From: Pseudomonas sp. LP_7_YM
GTDB lineage: Bacteria > Pseudomonadota > Gammaproteobacteria > Pseudomonadales > Pseudomonadaceae
DNA: 64,000 nt
Reading direction: 5' to 3'
Assembly: GCF_004364435.1 (NCBI RefSeq)
Contig: NZ_SOCT01000005.1
Coordinates: forward strand, 186,001-250,000
In this document: positions 38,460-49,276 of the stretch, in pieces
Numbering within the stretch: position 1 is the stretch's first letter
Layout of the letters: each line of letters opens with the position of its first letter
Made by a program: the position numbers and the translations under genes
The notes under the pieces: model-generated
What the model saw: the letters and a program-made list of their open reading frames with translations, nothing else
Told to the model about the DNA's origin: nothing
Database searches by the model: none

Positions 38460-40061
38460 TCAGTTACTGATCGCCAGAATGCTCGCCTGATAGGCCCCGA
38501 CGAAGATATCGAAATCCACTGGCTCTTCGGTCCGTTCCAGGTCCGATTGTTCGCTCAGGGAGACGCGTGCCCGGGTTTCGAAGTCGTTCTGGTCTTCGGC
38601 GCTCAGCGGCTGGCTGCGGAAAGTGTCGGCATGCACTTGTGACTGACGCAGCGAGAAGGCTGTGAAGCCTTCCTTGTGTTCCGTCATGGCGGCCAGCACC
38701 TGTGCCGATGGCGTCAGCGATGCATCTGCCACTTTCGCACGCTGAGCGGCCAGCGATTTGGCGTGCTCATCGATGCCCTGGCTTTTGTCCAACAGCGCAA
38801 TGATCGGTTCGATCTTGTCCAGTAGCTCATTCGCCCAGACTTTCAGGTCAATGGTCGAGGTGTTGCGGCTCAATTGCAGCCCTGGACGACGACCTTCCTT
38901 GACCACGGTCAGGAAGTTGCCACTGGCGTTGCCGCATTCGCAATCGGCCAGTTGCGGGCTTTCCTGTAGCGCGCAGAACAGAATGAACGCGTCGATGAAG
39001 CGCGACTGCTGCAGATCGATACCCACTGGCAGGAACGGGTTGATGTCCAGGCAACGCACTTCGACGTACTGCACGCCGCGGGCCACCAAGGCCTGAATCG
39101 GACGCTCGCCGGAATAGGTGACGCGCTTTGGCCTGATCGTCGAGTAGTACTCGTTTTCGATCTGCAGCACGTTGGTATTGAGCTGAATCCACTCGCCGTC
39201 CTTGTGCGTACCGATTTCGACGTAAGGCGCGTAAGGCGTTGCTACCGCTTTGCGCAGGCTGTCGGTGTAGGCCAGCAAGTCGTTGTAGCACGGCGTCAGA
39301 TCGGCCTGAGCGTTGCTCTGGTAGCCCAGATCGCTCATGCGCAGGCTGGTGGCGTAAGGCAGATACAGCGTGTCCGCATCGAACTGCTCCAGCTGATGCG
39401 AGCGACCGCGCAGGAAGCTTGCGTCCAGCGCGGGGGAGGCGCCAAACAGGTACATCAGCAGCCAGCTGTAGCGACGGAAGTTACGGATCAGGCCGATGTA
39501 GCTTTCAGACTGGAAATCACGATCGCTGCCATCAAAGTCCACGGTCTGCTTGAGCACCGGCCAGATAGCTTCGGGTAGCGAGAAGTTGTAATGGATCCCG
39601 GCAATGCACTGCATGGTCTTGCCGTAACGCAGCGCCAGGCCCTGACGGTACACGTACTTGAGTTTGCCGATGTTCGAGGTGCCGTAATAGGCGATCGGGA
39701 TGTCTTCTTCAGCCGGCAGCGGGCACGGCATTGAAGGGCTCCAGATGTATTCATTGCCCAGCTTGCTGTAAGCAAAGCGATGGATTTTCTCCAGGCTCTC
39801 CAGCGTGTCGGCAGGGTTGGTCAGCGCTGGGGTGATGAACTCCAGCAAAGACTCGGAATAATCGGTGGTGATCTGCTCGTTGGTCAGCGCAGAACCCAGG
39901 GATTCAGGGTGCGGTGTCTGAGCCAGCCGGCCCTCGCCTGTAACGCGCAGGCACTCGCGCTCGATGCCGTGCAAGCACTTCTCCAGAAGGGAGAGGTGAG
40001 AGTGCTCGCCAAGCAGAGCCAGGCGGCGATTGAGAAGTTCGCTCAAGTTGGATTCCTTCAC
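38460..40061 (-). CDS. gshA: Glutamate-cysteine ligase GshA
   Basis: ATP-dependent first step of glutathione synthesis, 533 residues (type 1, proteobacterial). Conserved runs: [16 protein letters not shown] (about 26-41), [17 protein letters not shown], and [13 protein letters not shown] 40061. Upstream about 185 bp separates it from the PaaI-type gene on the same strand. Confidence 0.96.
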   Translation of the reverse strand: MKESNLSELLNRRLALLGEHSHLSLLEKCLHGIERECLRVTGEGRLAQTPHPESLGSALTNEQITTDYSESLLEFITPALTNPADTLESLEKIHRFAYSKLGNEYIWSPSMPCPLPAEEDIPIAYYGTSNIGKLKYVYRQGLALRYGKTMQCIAGIHYNFSLPEAIWPVLKQTVDFDGSDRDFQSESYIGLIRNFRRYSWLLMYLFGASPALDASFLRGRSHQLEQFDADTLYLPYATSLRMSDLGYQSNAQADLTPCYNDLLAYTDSLRKAVATPYAPYVEIGTHKDGEWIQLNTNVLQIENEYYSTIRPKRVTYSGERPIQALVARGVQYVEVRCLDINPFLPVGIDLQQSRFIDAFILFCALQESPQLADCECGNASGNFLTVVKEGRRPGLQLSRNTSTIDLKVWANELLDKIEPIIALLDKSQGIDEHAKSLAAQRAKVADASLTPSAQVLAAMTEHKEGFTAFSLRQSQVHADTFRSQPLSAEDQNDFETRARVSLSEQSDLERTEEPVDFDIFVGAYQASILAISN

Positions 40062-40246
40062 GCGTCAGTCGGCCCTATATGGGGGCGATATGGCGCTCTA
40101 CAAGGGTGAAGAAAGGAACTGGCGTTTTCGCCTCGTTTTTGATCCTAACGCCGATGCATGTCGCGCTGATCATTCCCACAAGGAAAATCAGTTGATTTCG
40201 ACACTGATACACAGTGCCGAAATTAACTCATATCGCCATCGGACAG

Positions 40247-40633
40247 CTAGATGATCGCGAACGTGCCTTGTGCTTTAGCGACGAGTTTATCGGCCTGATG
40301 TACGGCAGCCTCCACCACCAGCGTGCGACGACCGGCGTGCAGCACTGTTGCGACACAGGTGACTTCGCCATCCGCCACGCCACGCATGTAGTTGATCTTG
40401 CACTCGACCGTCACGCTTTGCTTGTCGAAGCCGTGGGCGCTGGAACAGGCCAGCCCCATTGCAATATCAACCAGACTGAACAGGGCTCCGCCATGCATCA
40501 CATTGCCGCGGTTGCGCAGATGCGGTTCCAGCGCCAGTGCCACTTCGGCGACACCTTTCTCGCTCAGCCGCACGATGCGGCAACCCAGGGTCTTGAAGTA
40601 AGCGCTTTGCTTAAGATCGTCCGGGATATCCAT
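40247..40633 (-). CDS. PaaI-type hotdog thioesterase
   Basis: 128 residues; single hotdog domain with the PaaI motif RGNVMHGGALFSLVDIAMGL (about 41-60; the catalytic Asp is in LVDIA). Likely acts on an aromatic or acyl-CoA; substrate not determinable. Its start overlaps the tex stop by one base (TGATG). Confidence 0.9.
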   Translation of the reverse strand: MDIPDDLKQSAYFKTLGCRIVRLSEKGVAEVALALEPHLRNRGNVMHGGALFSLVDIAMGLACSSAHGFDKQSVTVECKINYMRGVADGEVTCVATVLHAGRRTLVVEAAVHQADKLVAKAQGTFAII

Positions 40634-42957
40634 CAGCGTTTCTTCAGTTGCTTGGCATTGGCGAACAGCGAGGCCATGGCGTTGTTCGCCGGGGCGGCAG
40701 TCGCGGTTTCCTTGCGTGGCGCACTGCTTTGTTGCTGGCGAGGGGCTGAGCCAGGACGTGCTCCGCGTGCGCCGTCGATCTTCTCGCCCGGTGTGTCACT
40801 CATGCGCATCGACAGACCGACGCGTTTGCGCGGGATGTCGACTTCCATGACCTTGACCTTGACCACGTCGCCGGCTTTCACCGCTTCGCGCGGATCCTTG
40901 ATGAATTTCTCCGAAAGCGCAGAGATATGCACCAAACCATCCTGATGCACGCCAATATCGACGAAAGCACCGAAGTTGGTCACGTTGGTCACGACGCCTT
41001 CGAGGATCATGCCCAATTGCAGGTCCTTGAGGTCTTCGACGCCGTCCTGGAACTCGGCGGTCTTGAACTCCGGACGTGGGTCGCGGCCCGGTTTTTCAAG
41101 CTCTTGAAGGATGTCGGTCACGGTCGGCAGACCAAACGTTTCGTCAGTGAATTTCTTCGGATCAAGGCGCTTGAGAAAGCTGGCATCACCGATCAGGGAG
41201 CGAATATCACGTTCGGTTTCAGCGGCGATGCGCTGTACCAGCGGATAGGCTTCCGGGTGCACGGCGGAGGAATCCAGCGGGTTGTCACCGTTCATCACGC
41301 GCAGGAAGCCTGCGGCCTGTTCGAAGGTTTTTTCGCCAAGGCGTGAGACTTTCTTCAACGAGGCGCGGGTCTTGAAGGCGCCATTCTCGTCGCGGTGGGT
41401 GACGATATTCTGCGCCAGCGTGGTATTCAGGCCCGAGATGCGCGCCAGCAGGGCAACCGAAGCGGTATTCACGTCAACGCCTACCGCGTTCACGCAGTCC
41501 TCGACCACGGCGTCCAGCCCGCGCGCCAGCTTGAGCTGAGACACGTCGTGCTGATACTGGCCGACACCGATGGACTTGGGGTCGATCTTCACCAGTTCCG
41601 CCAGCGGATCCTGCAAGCGGCGCGCGATGGAAACCGCGCCGCGAATCGATACGTCCAGATCCGGGAATTCCTTGGCCGCCAATTCCGAGGCCGAGTAAAC
41701 CGACGCGCCGGCTTCGGACACCATGACCTTGGTCATTTTCAGACCTGGATATTTTTTGATCAGCTCGGCAGCCAGCTTGTCGGTTTCGCGGCTGGCGGTA
41801 CCGTTGCCGATGGCAATCAGATCGACCGAATGCTTGGCGCAAAGCGCCGCGAGCACAGCGATGGTCTGATCCCACTGGTTTTTCGGCACGTGCGGGTACA
41901 CCGTGGCGTAATCGAGCAGCTTGCCGGTCGCATCGACCACGGCCACCTTGCAGCCGGTGCGCAGGCCCGGGTCCAGACCCAATGTCGCGCGCGGGCCAGC
42001 GGGGGCCGCCAGCAACAGGTCATGCAGGTTGTGGGCAAAGACGTTGATCGCTTCGGTTTCCGCGCCATCGCGCAGTTCGCCCAGCAGGTCGGTTTCGAGG
42101 TGCGAATACAGTTTGACCTTCCAGGTCCAGCGCACCACTTCTGCCAGCCATTTGTCTGCCGAACGGTTCTGATTCTGCAGACCGAATCGCTCGCTGATCA
42201 TCATTTCGCACGGGTGTAACGTGCCGGGCAGTTCTTCGCCAACTTTCAGCGCAGAGCTGAGAATACCTTCGTTGCGGCCACGGAAAATCGCCAGGGCTCG
42301 ATGGGATGGCATGCTCTTCAGCGGTTCGTCATGTTCGAAGTAGTCGCGGAACTTGGCGCCTTCTTCTTCCCTGCCGGCCACGACCCGCGCGCTGATCACG
42401 GCTTCCTGCTTGAGGAAGCTGCGCATTTTTTCCAGCAGCGTGGCGTCTTCGGCGAAACGCTCCATCAGGATGTATTTGGCCGCTTCGAGCACCGCCTTGA
42501 TCTCGGCGAAGCCTTTTTCGGCGTCGACGAAGCGCGCAGCTTCAGCTTCAGGCGTAAGGCTCGGGTCGTTGAACAGCGCGTCCGCCAGCTCGCCAAGACC
42601 CGCCTCCAGGGCGATCTGGCCCTTGGTGCGGCGCTTCTGTTTATAAGGCAGGTACAAGTCTTCGAGGCGAGTCTTGGTGTCGGCGAGCTTGATGTCGCGC
42701 GCCAGTTCCGGGGTCAGCTTGCCTTGCTCTTCGATGTTGGCAAGGATGCTGATGCGGCGCTCATCGAGCTCGCGCAGGTAGCGCAGGCGCTCTTCCAGAT
42801 GACGCAATTGCGTGTCATCGAGGCTGCCAGTCACTTCTTTGCGGTAGCGAGCGATGAACGGCACGGTTGAGCCTTCATCCAGTAGCGCGACGGCCGCTTC
42901 GACCTGTTGCGGGCGGACGCCGAGTTCCTCGGCGATGCGGCTGTTGATGCTGTCCAT
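40633..42957 (-). CDS. tex: Tex, transcription accessory S1 RNA-binding protein
   Basis: 774 residues. Order: helical N-terminal Tex region ([19 protein letters not shown]), YqgF/RuvC-like domain ([19 protein letters not shown], about 325), helix-hairpin-helix ([16 protein letters not shown]), and C-terminal S1 ([20 protein letters not shown], about 650). Tex interacts with transcription complexes and is needed for fitness in some pathogens. I chose ATG 42957 after AGGTGG. The following thioesterase is coupled to it. Confidence 0.96.
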   Translation of the reverse strand: MDSINSRIAEELGVRPQQVEAAVALLDEGSTVPFIARYRKEVTGSLDDTQLRHLEERLRYLRELDERRISILANIEEQGKLTPELARDIKLADTKTRLEDLYLPYKQKRRTKGQIALEAGLGELADALFNDPSLTPEAEAARFVDAEKGFAEIKAVLEAAKYILMERFAEDATLLEKMRSFLKQEAVISARVVAGREEEGAKFRDYFEHDEPLKSMPSHRALAIFRGRNEGILSSALKVGEELPGTLHPCEMMISERFGLQNQNRSADKWLAEVVRWTWKVKLYSHLETDLLGELRDGAETEAINVFAHNLHDLLLAAPAGPRATLGLDPGLRTGCKVAVVDATGKLLDYATVYPHVPKNQWDQTIAVLAALCAKHSVDLIAIGNGTASRETDKLAAELIKKYPGLKMTKVMVSEAGASVYSASELAAKEFPDLDVSIRGAVSIARRLQDPLAELVKIDPKSIGVGQYQHDVSQLKLARGLDAVVEDCVNAVGVDVNTASVALLARISGLNTTLAQNIVTHRDENGAFKTRASLKKVSRLGEKTFEQAAGFLRVMNGDNPLDSSAVHPEAYPLVQRIAAETERDIRSLIGDASFLKRLDPKKFTDETFGLPTVTDILQELEKPGRDPRPEFKTAEFQDGVEDLKDLQLGMILEGVVTNVTNFGAFVDIGVHQDGLVHISALSEKFIKDPREAVKAGDVVKVKVMEVDIPRKRVGLSMRMSDTPGEKIDGARGARPGSAPRQQQSSAPRKETATAAPANNAMASLFANAKQLKKR

Positions 42958-43140
42958 AAAACCACCTGACAAATGTGTGTGCAAAAAATCCGGCTGCTGG
43001 CGGACCGCCTGGAGCGCGAGGTGCCTGATCTTGAGGGCGGCGCATTATACCCAGTGAGCCCGGATTAGGGGATCGCCCTGTCAGGGGCTGCAAACAGGCA
43101 GGTCAGACCCAAGGAAGAACGTGCGCAGACCCTTGGGCAG

Positions 43141-43238
43141 AGCACCAGTGTCGGTTCAGGAAAAATCTGCTAACAATGCACACGGTGCACATCACAGCAG
43201 CTGCGCCATAATGCGCGCCGAGATCAAAGGAGCATCCA
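43141..43238 (+). promoter_or_regulatory. ompR promoter region with an inverted repeat
   Basis: A 13-bp dyad TGCAC-ACG-GTGCA (43177-43189) lies 50 bp before ompR, upstream of a possible -10 (CATAAT, about 43207). The region between tex and ompR is 281 bp with no gene. Confidence 0.4.
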
Positions 43239-43979
43239 ATGAGCAGCACTGCACAAACGGCTGAAGGCGAGAAAATCCTCATCGTTGACGATGACCCGGG
43301 CCTGAGCAGCCTGTTAGAACGCTTTTTCACCAGCAAGGGTTATCGCGCCCGTGCCGTGCCCAATGTGGAGCACATGGACCGGCTGCTGGCTCGTGAAGTC
43401 TTTCACCTCGTCGTGCTGGACCTGATGCTGCCCGGCGAAGACGGCCTGTCCGCCTGCAGCAGGCTGCGTGCTGCGAACAACCAGGTGCCGATCATCATGC
43501 TGACCGCCAAGGGCGATGAGCTGAGCCGCATCAAAGGGCTTGAACTGGGTGCCGACGACTACCTGGCCAAACCGTTCAACCCTGATGAATTGATGGCCCG
43601 TGTCAAGGCGGTCCTGCGTCGTCAGGCCGCGCCTGTACCCGGCGCACCTGCCAGCGAAGATGAAACCGTTACGTTCGGTGAGTACGAGCTGTCTCTGGCC
43701 ACCCGCGAGCTCAAGAAGGGTGATCAGGTGCATATGCTCACCACGGGTGAGTTCGCTGTACTCAAGGCCTTGGTCATGCACGCACGGGAACCCCTCACCC
43801 GCGACAAGCTGATGAATCTGGCCCGCGGGCGCGAATGGGACGCACTGGAGCGCTCCATCGACGTACAGATTTCCCGTTTGCGTCGTCTGATCGAAGTCGA
43901 CGCCGCCAAGCCGCGCTACATCCAGACTGTATGGGGTGTGGGTTATGTGTTCGTGCCGGACGGTGCCGGCAAGCAGTAA
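43239..43979 (+). CDS. ompR: OmpR-family response regulator (OmpR/AmgR)
   Basis: 246 residues: receiver domain (KILIVDDDPGLSSLLE acid pocket; phosphorylated Asp in HLVVLDLMLPGEDG; Lys in DYLAKPFNPDEL) and a winged-helix DNA-binding domain (SIDVQISRLRRLIEVDAAKP). In P. aeruginosa the same locus (amgRS, next to tex) controls envelope stress and aminoglycoside tolerance; orthology is from context and sequence type. Confidence 0.94.
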   Translation: MSSTAQTAEGEKILIVDDDPGLSSLLERFFTSKGYRARAVPNVEHMDRLLAREVFHLVVLDLMLPGEDGLSACSRLRAANNQVPIIMLTAKGDELSRIKGLELGADDYLAKPFNPDELMARVKAVLRRQAAPVPGAPASEDETVTFGEYELSLATRELKKGDQVHMLTTGEFAVLKALVMHAREPLTRDKLMNLARGREWDALERSIDVQISRLRRLIEVDAAKPRYIQTVWGVGYVFVPDGAGKQ

Positions 43980-44000
43980 GCAGGTTAACAGACTGCCAGT

Positions 44001-44019
44001 CGGGCGCATTGCACGCCCG
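44001..44019 (+). terminator. Hairpin between ompR and envZ
   Basis: Stem CGGGCG-CATTGCA-CGCCCG followed by TTTATG, 21 bp after the ompR stop; likely a partial terminator that would lower kinase expression relative to the regulator. Confidence 0.5.
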
Positions 44020-44099
44020 TTTATGCTGACCAGTCACCCGCAACTCCTGAAAAGGAGGGTCTCGGGTGGCTGGTTTTGCCGTCTCTTGCCCTCGACGAA

Positions 44100-44125
44100 T
44101 CTCGCGAGCCTGGCTCGCTCCTGCA
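44100..44125. repeat. REP-type palindrome in ompR-envZ spacer
   Basis: CTCGCGAGCCTGGCTCGCTC, a short REP-like hairpin 18-44 bp before the envZ start. Confidence 0.55.
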
Positions 44126-44143
44126 AAGTGTGTAGCTGCTGTT

Positions 44144-45457
44144 ATGAAGACACCGCTCTGGTTCCCGCAAAGCTTTTTCTCCCGCACGCTATGGCTGGTG
44201 CTTATCGTCGTGCTGTTTTCCAAGGCATTGACCCTGGTTTACCTGCTGATGAACGAAGACGTGCTGGTCGATCGTCAATACAGCCATGGGGTTGCGTTGA
44301 CGTTGCGGGCTTATTGGGCAGCGGATGAGAGTGACAGGCAGACCATCGCTGATGCGGCGGGGCTGATTCGGGTGGTGGGCGGCGGGGTCCCGGAAGGCGA
44401 GCAGCACTGGCCGTACTCGGAAATCTACCAGCGGCAGATGCAGGCTGAACTCGGTGCCGACACCGAGGTGCGGCTGCGTGTCCATGCACCTCCTGCCTTG
44501 TGGGTGCGCGCGCCAAGCCTGGGCGATGGCTGGCTGAAAGTCCCTCTTTACCCCCATCCTTTGCGCGGGCAGAAAATCTGGAGCGTTCTGGGTTGGTTCC
44601 TGGCCATCGGTTTGCTGTCCACGGCGTCGGCATGGATCTTCGTCAGTCAGCTCAACCGGCCCCTCAAACGTCTGGTTTTCGCCGCCCGTCAGCTTGGGCA
44701 GGGGCGTAGCGTACGCCTGCCGGTCAGTGATACCCCCAGCGAGATGACCGAGGTTTATCGTGCCTTCAACCAGATGGCAGAAGACGTCGAGCAAGCAGGG
44801 CAGGAGCGGGAATTGATGCTGGCGGGGGTTTCACATGACCTGCGTACGCCGTTGACGCGATTGCGCCTGTCGTTGGAACTGATGCCTGCCAACAACGAAT
44901 TCATGGAAGGCATGGTGCGCGATATCGAGGACATGGACGCCATCCTCGATCAGTTTCTGGCGTTCATCCGCGACGGACGTGACGAAGAGGTTGAAGAAGT
45001 CGATCTGGTCGAACTGGTTCATGAGGTAGTGGCGCCCTACAACAGTCCCGTTGAACAGGTGCGTCTGTGCCTGGAGTCGATTCCGCCATTTGCGCTGCGG
45101 CGCGTCTCCATGAAACGCCTGCTTAATAACCTGATCGGCAATGCGATGCACCATGCGGGCGACGGCGTCGAAGTCGCGGCCTACGTTTCCGGTGACAGCG
45201 GCGCGCCTTATGTGGTGCTTAGCGTGCTGGACCGTGGCATGGGCATTGATCCGGCGGAGCTGGAAGGCATTTTCAACCCTTTCATTCGCGGCGACCGCGC
45301 CCGCAGCGGCAAAGGCACCGGCCTGGGCCTTGCCATCGTCAAGCGCATTGCGTCCATGCATGGCGGTAACGTCGAGTTGCGCAACCGTTCAGGTGGCGGG
45401 CTCGAAGCACGTGTGCGATTACCGTTGGGATTGATGTTGCCCAGGGATGCAGATTGA
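44144..45457 (+). CDS. envZ: EnvZ/AmgS-type sensor histidine kinase
   Basis: 437 residues. Two N-terminal membrane helices (about 17-40 and 150-175) enclose a roughly 110-residue periplasmic sensor; then HAMP, the dimerisation box with phospho-His (AGVSHDLRTPLTRLRLSLEL), N box NNLIGNAMHHA, and G boxes DRGMGIDPAEL and GKGTGLGLAIVK. I chose ATG 44144. It pairs with the response regulator 164 bp upstream; the spacer holds a hairpin and a REP palindrome. Confidence 0.93.
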   Translation: MKTPLWFPQSFFSRTLWLVLIVVLFSKALTLVYLLMNEDVLVDRQYSHGVALTLRAYWAADESDRQTIADAAGLIRVVGGGVPEGEQHWPYSEIYQRQMQAELGADTEVRLRVHAPPALWVRAPSLGDGWLKVPLYPHPLRGQKIWSVLGWFLAIGLLSTASAWIFVSQLNRPLKRLVFAARQLGQGRSVRLPVSDTPSEMTEVYRAFNQMAEDVEQAGQERELMLAGVSHDLRTPLTRLRLSLELMPANNEFMEGMVRDIEDMDAILDQFLAFIRDGRDEEVEEVDLVELVHEVVAPYNSPVEQVRLCLESIPPFALRRVSMKRLLNNLIGNAMHHAGDGVEVAAYVSGDSGAPYVVLSVLDRGMGIDPAELEGIFNPFIRGDRARSGKGTGLGLAIVKRIASMHGGNVELRNRSGGGLEARVRLPLGLMLPRDAD

Positions 45458-45482
45458 TCAGCCGCTCGGCCAAGGCAGATCA

Positions 45483-45510
45483 TTTGCAGGAGCCGGCTTG
45501 CTGGCGAGCG
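45483..45510. repeat. REP-type half element
   Basis: CAGGAGCCGGCTTGCTGGCG after envZ, a REP-like half palindrome. Confidence 0.5.
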
Positions 45511-45651
45511 CGGTGAGTCAGAAGAAAATCTGCTAACAAACCGCGTTCATCATTGTCGGAGCCTCCGACGTCTACTACAGGTGTTTTGGCCTACCGGGAA
45601 GCAGCGTCGAACATTGCGCCAGAGCGCTCGAGCGTCCATAGGACGGAGTCA

Positions 45652-46557
45652 TCACCCCTTACCCTTCGTCCGCGTCATGTGCGGGCCGCCGTTTTTCTCG
45701 ATGTACTGAATGATCATGCCTGCCACATCCTTGCCGGTCGTCGCCTCTATGCCCTCCAGCCCTGGTGAGGAGTTCACCTCCATCACTAACGGGCCGTGGT
45801 TGGAGCGCAGGATGTCCACACCTGCGACGCTCAGGCCCATGACCTTGGCCGCGCGAATGGCGGTCATGCGTTCTTCCGGGGTGATCTTGATCAGGCTGGC
45901 CGTACCGCCCCGGTGCAGGTTGGAGCGGAATTCGCCGGGCTTGGCCTGACGCATCATCGAGGCGATAACCTTGTCGCCCACTACGAAACATCGGATATCC
46001 GCACCGCCTGCTTCCTTAATATATTCCTGCACCATGATGTCCTGCTTGAGGCCCATGAAGGCTTCGATCACGGATTCTGCTGCCGTTGCCGTCTCGCAGA
46101 GTACAACGCCGATACCTTGGGTACCTTCCAGAACCTTGATCACCAGCGGTGCGCCGTTAACCATTTGGATCAGATCGGGAATATCATCGGGTGAGTGGGC
46201 GAAGCCCGTCACCGGCAGGCCGATCCCGCGCCGCGACAACAGCTGCAGCGAACGCAGTTTGTCCCGGGAGCGGGCGATGGCCACTGATTCGTTGAGCGGG
46301 AAGACCCCCATCATCTCGAACTGGCGCAACACGGCGCAGCCATAAAAGGTCACAGAAGCGCCAATACGCGGGATCACCGCGTCGAAGCCTTCCAGGGGTT
46401 TTCCTCGATAGTGGATCTGCGGCTTATGACTGGCGATGTTCATATAGGCGCGCAGGGTATCGATCACTACGACCTCGTGGCCACGCTGAATGCCAGCTTC
46501 GACCAGACGACGAGTTGAATACAGACGCGGGTTTCGCGAAAGCACAGCGATCTTCAT
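45652..46557 (-). CDS. rimK: Ribosomal protein S6 glutamate ligase RimK
   Basis: ATP-grasp ligase, 301 residues; adds glutamates to the C-terminus of ribosomal protein S6. N-terminal [23 protein letters not shown]-binding [16 protein letters not shown] (about 136-151) and [24 protein letters not shown]. It is the last gene of rimA-rimB-rimK, overlapping rimB by 4 bp. Confidence 0.95.
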   Translation of the reverse strand: MKIAVLSRNPRLYSTRRLVEAGIQRGHEVVVIDTLRAYMNIASHKPQIHYRGKPLEGFDAVIPRIGASVTFYGCAVLRQFEMMGVFPLNESVAIARSRDKLRSLQLLSRRGIGLPVTGFAHSPDDIPDLIQMVNGAPLVIKVLEGTQGIGVVLCETATAAESVIEAFMGLKQDIMVQEYIKEAGGADIRCFVVGDKVIASMMRQAKPGEFRSNLHRGGTASLIKITPEERMTAIRAAKVMGLSVAGVDILRSNHGPLVMEVNSSPGLEGIEATTGKDVAGMIIQYIEKNGGPHMTRTKGKG

Positions 46558-47036
46558 GCAACACCTGTGGCAAGGGAAATTGAAGCCGGATAGACCGGCT
46601 TGTCCTGAACGTAAGTAATGCCCGGATTGACCACCAAATGGCCGTCAATCAAGGCTTTGGAACCCAATAACAACCGGTAACGCATGGCCTTGCGACAGGC
46701 CAGGGTAAATTCCACTGGCCAGACCCGGTCTCCCAGTGCCAGGGTGGTGCGAATCACATAGCGCACCTGCGCATGGCCATTGGAGCTCTTGATGGTCTTC
46801 ATCGCGACCAACAGGGCTTCGCATCGACGGTGACGCAGTTGCACGACCGTGCCCAAGTGCGCATTGAAACGCACCCATTTCTCGCCATCGCGTTCAAAGG
46901 GTTGGATTTCGGTGGCGTGCAGGCTAGAGGTACTGGCGCCTGTGTCGATCTTTGCACGCAGCCCCGCGACTCCCAGGTTGGGAAGCGCCACCCATTCGCG
47001 GAGGCCGATGACTGTCAAATGGTCGAATGTTTTCAA
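46554..47036 (-). CDS. rimB: RimB, retropepsin-like protease of the RimABK system
   Basis: 160 residues, retropepsin-like fold: catalytic [14 protein letters not shown] (about residues 29-42) and a second conserved [15 protein letters not shown]. In Pseudomonas RimB acts with RimK on glutamylated S6. ATG 47036; overlaps rimK by 4 bp. Confidence 0.88.
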   Translation of the reverse strand: MKTFDHLTVIGLREWVALPNLGVAGLRAKIDTGASTSSLHATEIQPFERDGEKWVRFNAHLGTVVQLRHRRCEALLVAMKTIKSSNGHAQVRYVIRTTLALGDRVWPVEFTLACRKAMRYRLLLGSKALIDGHLVVNPGITYVQDKPVYPASISLATGVA

Positions 47037-47051
47037 AGCGATACCGTACTT

Positions 47052-47825
47052 TTACGCGTTCTGCCAGACGCCCGGATCAACCTGGGCCAGTGACTTGAAT
47101 GCCGGTTTGGCGAACCAGTAACCCTGCATCAGATAGATGCCACAGTCGGCAAGAAAGTCGCGCTCTTCGGCATGCTCGATACCTTCGGCGATCACTGCAA
47201 TGCCCAACTCTGTACACATTGCGACAACCCCCCGAACGATGGCCTGGCGCGCGCGATCACGGTGCACGTTACGCACCAGCGCCATGTCCAGCTTGATCAG
47301 GTCTGGCTGGAAGTCAGCGAGTAGAGCCAACCCGGAATACCCGGCGCCGAAGTCGTCAATGGCCGTCTTGAAGCCGAATTCGCGGTACTCGCGCAGAATA
47401 TGGGTCAGATGGTGATTGCTGCCTATGTGCTCGGTTTCCACGGTTTCGAAAATCAGGCGTTCCAACGGGAAGTTGTGCGTGCGTGCGGCTTCCAGGGTGC
47501 TGCGTATGCACAATTGCGGGCGATAGACGGCATTGGGCAGGAAGTTGATCGACAAGTGCTCGCCCATATTCAGACTGGCTGCTGTTGAAATCGCCCGCGT
47601 TCGGCACAATTGATCAAAACGATAGCGATTATGGTCACCGACCCGACTCAGGATTGACTCCGCACCTTCGCCGTTCACTCCGCGAACCAAAGCTTCATGG
47701 GCAAAGACAGAGCGACTGCGCAGATCGACGATGGGCTGATAAGCGAAATCGAAATGAAAATCCAGTTCCGGGCTGTTTTTGCAGCCTTCGCACCCGCCAG
47801 TCAATGAAGTGGGAAAGTCTGTCAC
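47052..47825 (-). CDS. rimA: RimA, EAL-domain cyclic-di-GMP phosphodiesterase
   Basis: 257-residue stand-alone EAL protein with all catalytic parts: EALVRG, ERLIFETVETEH (Glu), TAIDDFGAGYSGLALL (two Asp), LIKLDMALVRN (Lys), AEGIE, and MQGYWFAKP. GTG start at 47825 behind GGAG-CACTAC. RimA links cyclic-di-GMP to RimK activity in P. fluorescens. Followed by rimB after 15 bp. Confidence 0.93.
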   Translation of the reverse strand: MTDFPTSLTGGCEGCKNSPELDFHFDFAYQPIVDLRSRSVFAHEALVRGVNGEGAESILSRVGDHNRYRFDQLCRTRAISTAASLNMGEHLSINFLPNAVYRPQLCIRSTLEAARTHNFPLERLIFETVETEHIGSNHHLTHILREYREFGFKTAIDDFGAGYSGLALLADFQPDLIKLDMALVRNVHRDRARQAIVRGVVAMCTELGIAVIAEGIEHAEERDFLADCGIYLMQGYWFAKPAFKSLAQVDPGVWQNA

Positions 47826-47943
47826 GTAGTGCTCCAGGATCGGCGTCGTCTATCTTGGCTGGCAGTGTAAACGACGGTTGGGATAACTGCGTGCCCGACG
47901 TCGCGTAGTACAGTTCTGACTGTTACCAGATTGAGGAATTCAG

Positions 47944-48345
47944 ATGTCACAGAAGTCAGACGAAGAAGACAAGGTTCGCCTGGATAAATGGTTGTGGGCT
48001 GCGCGCTTCTTCAAGACCCGCGCGTTGGCCAAGGCCGCTATCGAAAGCGGCAAGGTGCATTGCCGGGGAGAGCGTTGCAAGCCTGGCAAGGAGCCGCGCG
48101 TTGGCGACCCATTGCAGATTCGCGCAGGGTTCGATGAGCGCACGGTGGTGGTTCAGGCGCTGTCCATCGTGCGCCGCGGCGCTCCAGAGGCGCAGTTGCT
48201 GTACAGCGAAACTCCGCAAAGCCTGGCAAAACGCGAGCAGGCCGCCGAGATGCGCAAGGCCGGCAGCCTGGGCGTGAGCACCGATGGCAAGCCGACCAAG
48301 AAACAGCGTCGGCAATTGTTTCAGTTCCACTCGGCGGATGATTGA
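47944..48345 (+). CDS. hslR: Heat-shock protein Hsp15, ribosome-associated S4-domain protein
   Basis: 133 residues with an N-terminal S4 RNA-binding domain (VRLDKWLWAARFFKTRALAK) that recycles stalled 50S subunits carrying peptidyl-tRNA in E. coli. The tail is basic (KPTKKQRRQLFQFHS). GAGG precedes ATG 47944. Divergent from rimA. Confidence 0.93.
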   Translation: MSQKSDEEDKVRLDKWLWAARFFKTRALAKAAIESGKVHCRGERCKPGKEPRVGDPLQIRAGFDERTVVVQALSIVRRGAPEAQLLYSETPQSLAKREQAAEMRKAGSLGVSTDGKPTKKQRRQLFQFHSADD

Positions 48346-48370
48346 GTGGTTCTGCTGTGCTCGCTTGCCG

Positions 48371-49180
48371 TTATTCGCGTGAGCCCGGTTCCATGACACT
48401 CAGGCAATTGAGCAGCGGTACCTTGGCGAACAGGTTGAAAACCGGCGCGGTCATCCGCAGCAGGAAGCGGGTGACCACAGCCACGAATGGCGTGTAGCAA
48501 CTCCAGGCCAGTGCAAGCAAGGCAATCATCACGCCACCGATATAGTCATCCTGCCCCCAGTGAGCCCCCGCCACCAGACGCGGCATCATGAACAGAAATG
48601 CCAGACCCCAGATAACGACGCGCTGGCCGACGGTGCGGCTGTACACGCTCATGAACATCGCCCAGATCAGCAGAACGGATGCGTGGTCCCCCGGGAAGCT
48701 CTGGCTCGAACGATCCTTGAGCTGCCATTTATCTTCCAGCGTCGGGAAAATCTCGCTGAGCTTGATGGCATCCGGAATCACCATCGACGCACTGTCATGC
48801 TGCAGCGAGGTGTGATCGATGATCTTGGAGAACACCGTCCGGATGACCAGCAGCAGGAGCAGCGTCAGTACGAAACCGATCAAGGCAGCACGGGTTTGTA
48901 CCGCTCTGAACACCCAATTGCCTTTGATCAAAAGCATCAACAGGATCAACCCGACGACGATATCGAAGGGACGCATACTGGCAATCGTCCAGGTCCAGAG
49001 CCACAACTTGCTCTGTTCCAACGGCCTGTTTAGCAGGTGGAAAAACCACTCGTCGAATTGCGTAAAGGCGGCATGGCCCGCAGGCCAGATCCACAATAGC
49101 AGCAGCGCGAGCGCCACCAGATTACACAGCAGGAATTTTTTGATGTTCCACTTGGGTTGGAACAAGGCGGGATAGTCCAT
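48371..49180 (-). CDS. LpxT-like PAP2 membrane phosphotransferase
   Basis: 269 residues, about six membrane helices. The PAP2 signature is SFPGDHAS (about 163-170) and R-x5-H-x3-D in PRLVAGAHWGQDDY. The N-terminal layout and SFPGDH form resemble LpxT, which transfers a phosphate from undecaprenyl pyrophosphate to lipid A; function by resemblance only. ATG 49180. Confidence 0.8.
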   Translation of the reverse strand: MDYPALFQPKWNIKKFLLCNLVALALLLLWIWPAGHAAFTQFDEWFFHLLNRPLEQSKLWLWTWTIASMRPFDIVVGLILLMLLIKGNWVFRAVQTRAALIGFVLTLLLLLVIRTVFSKIIDHTSLQHDSASMVIPDAIKLSEIFPTLEDKWQLKDRSSQSFPGDHASVLLIWAMFMSVYSRTVGQRVVIWGLAFLFMMPRLVAGAHWGQDDYIGGVMIALLALAWSCYTPFVAVVTRFLLRMTAPVFNLFAKVPLLNCLSVMEPGSRE

Positions 49181-49276
49181 AAGATGCCCCCATCGGCATG
49201 GCAGTGCACCCGTCGGTGCTAAACCGCGCTTTATAAGCGCTTGTCATCACTTTGTCATTACCTCAGATACTTTCCT

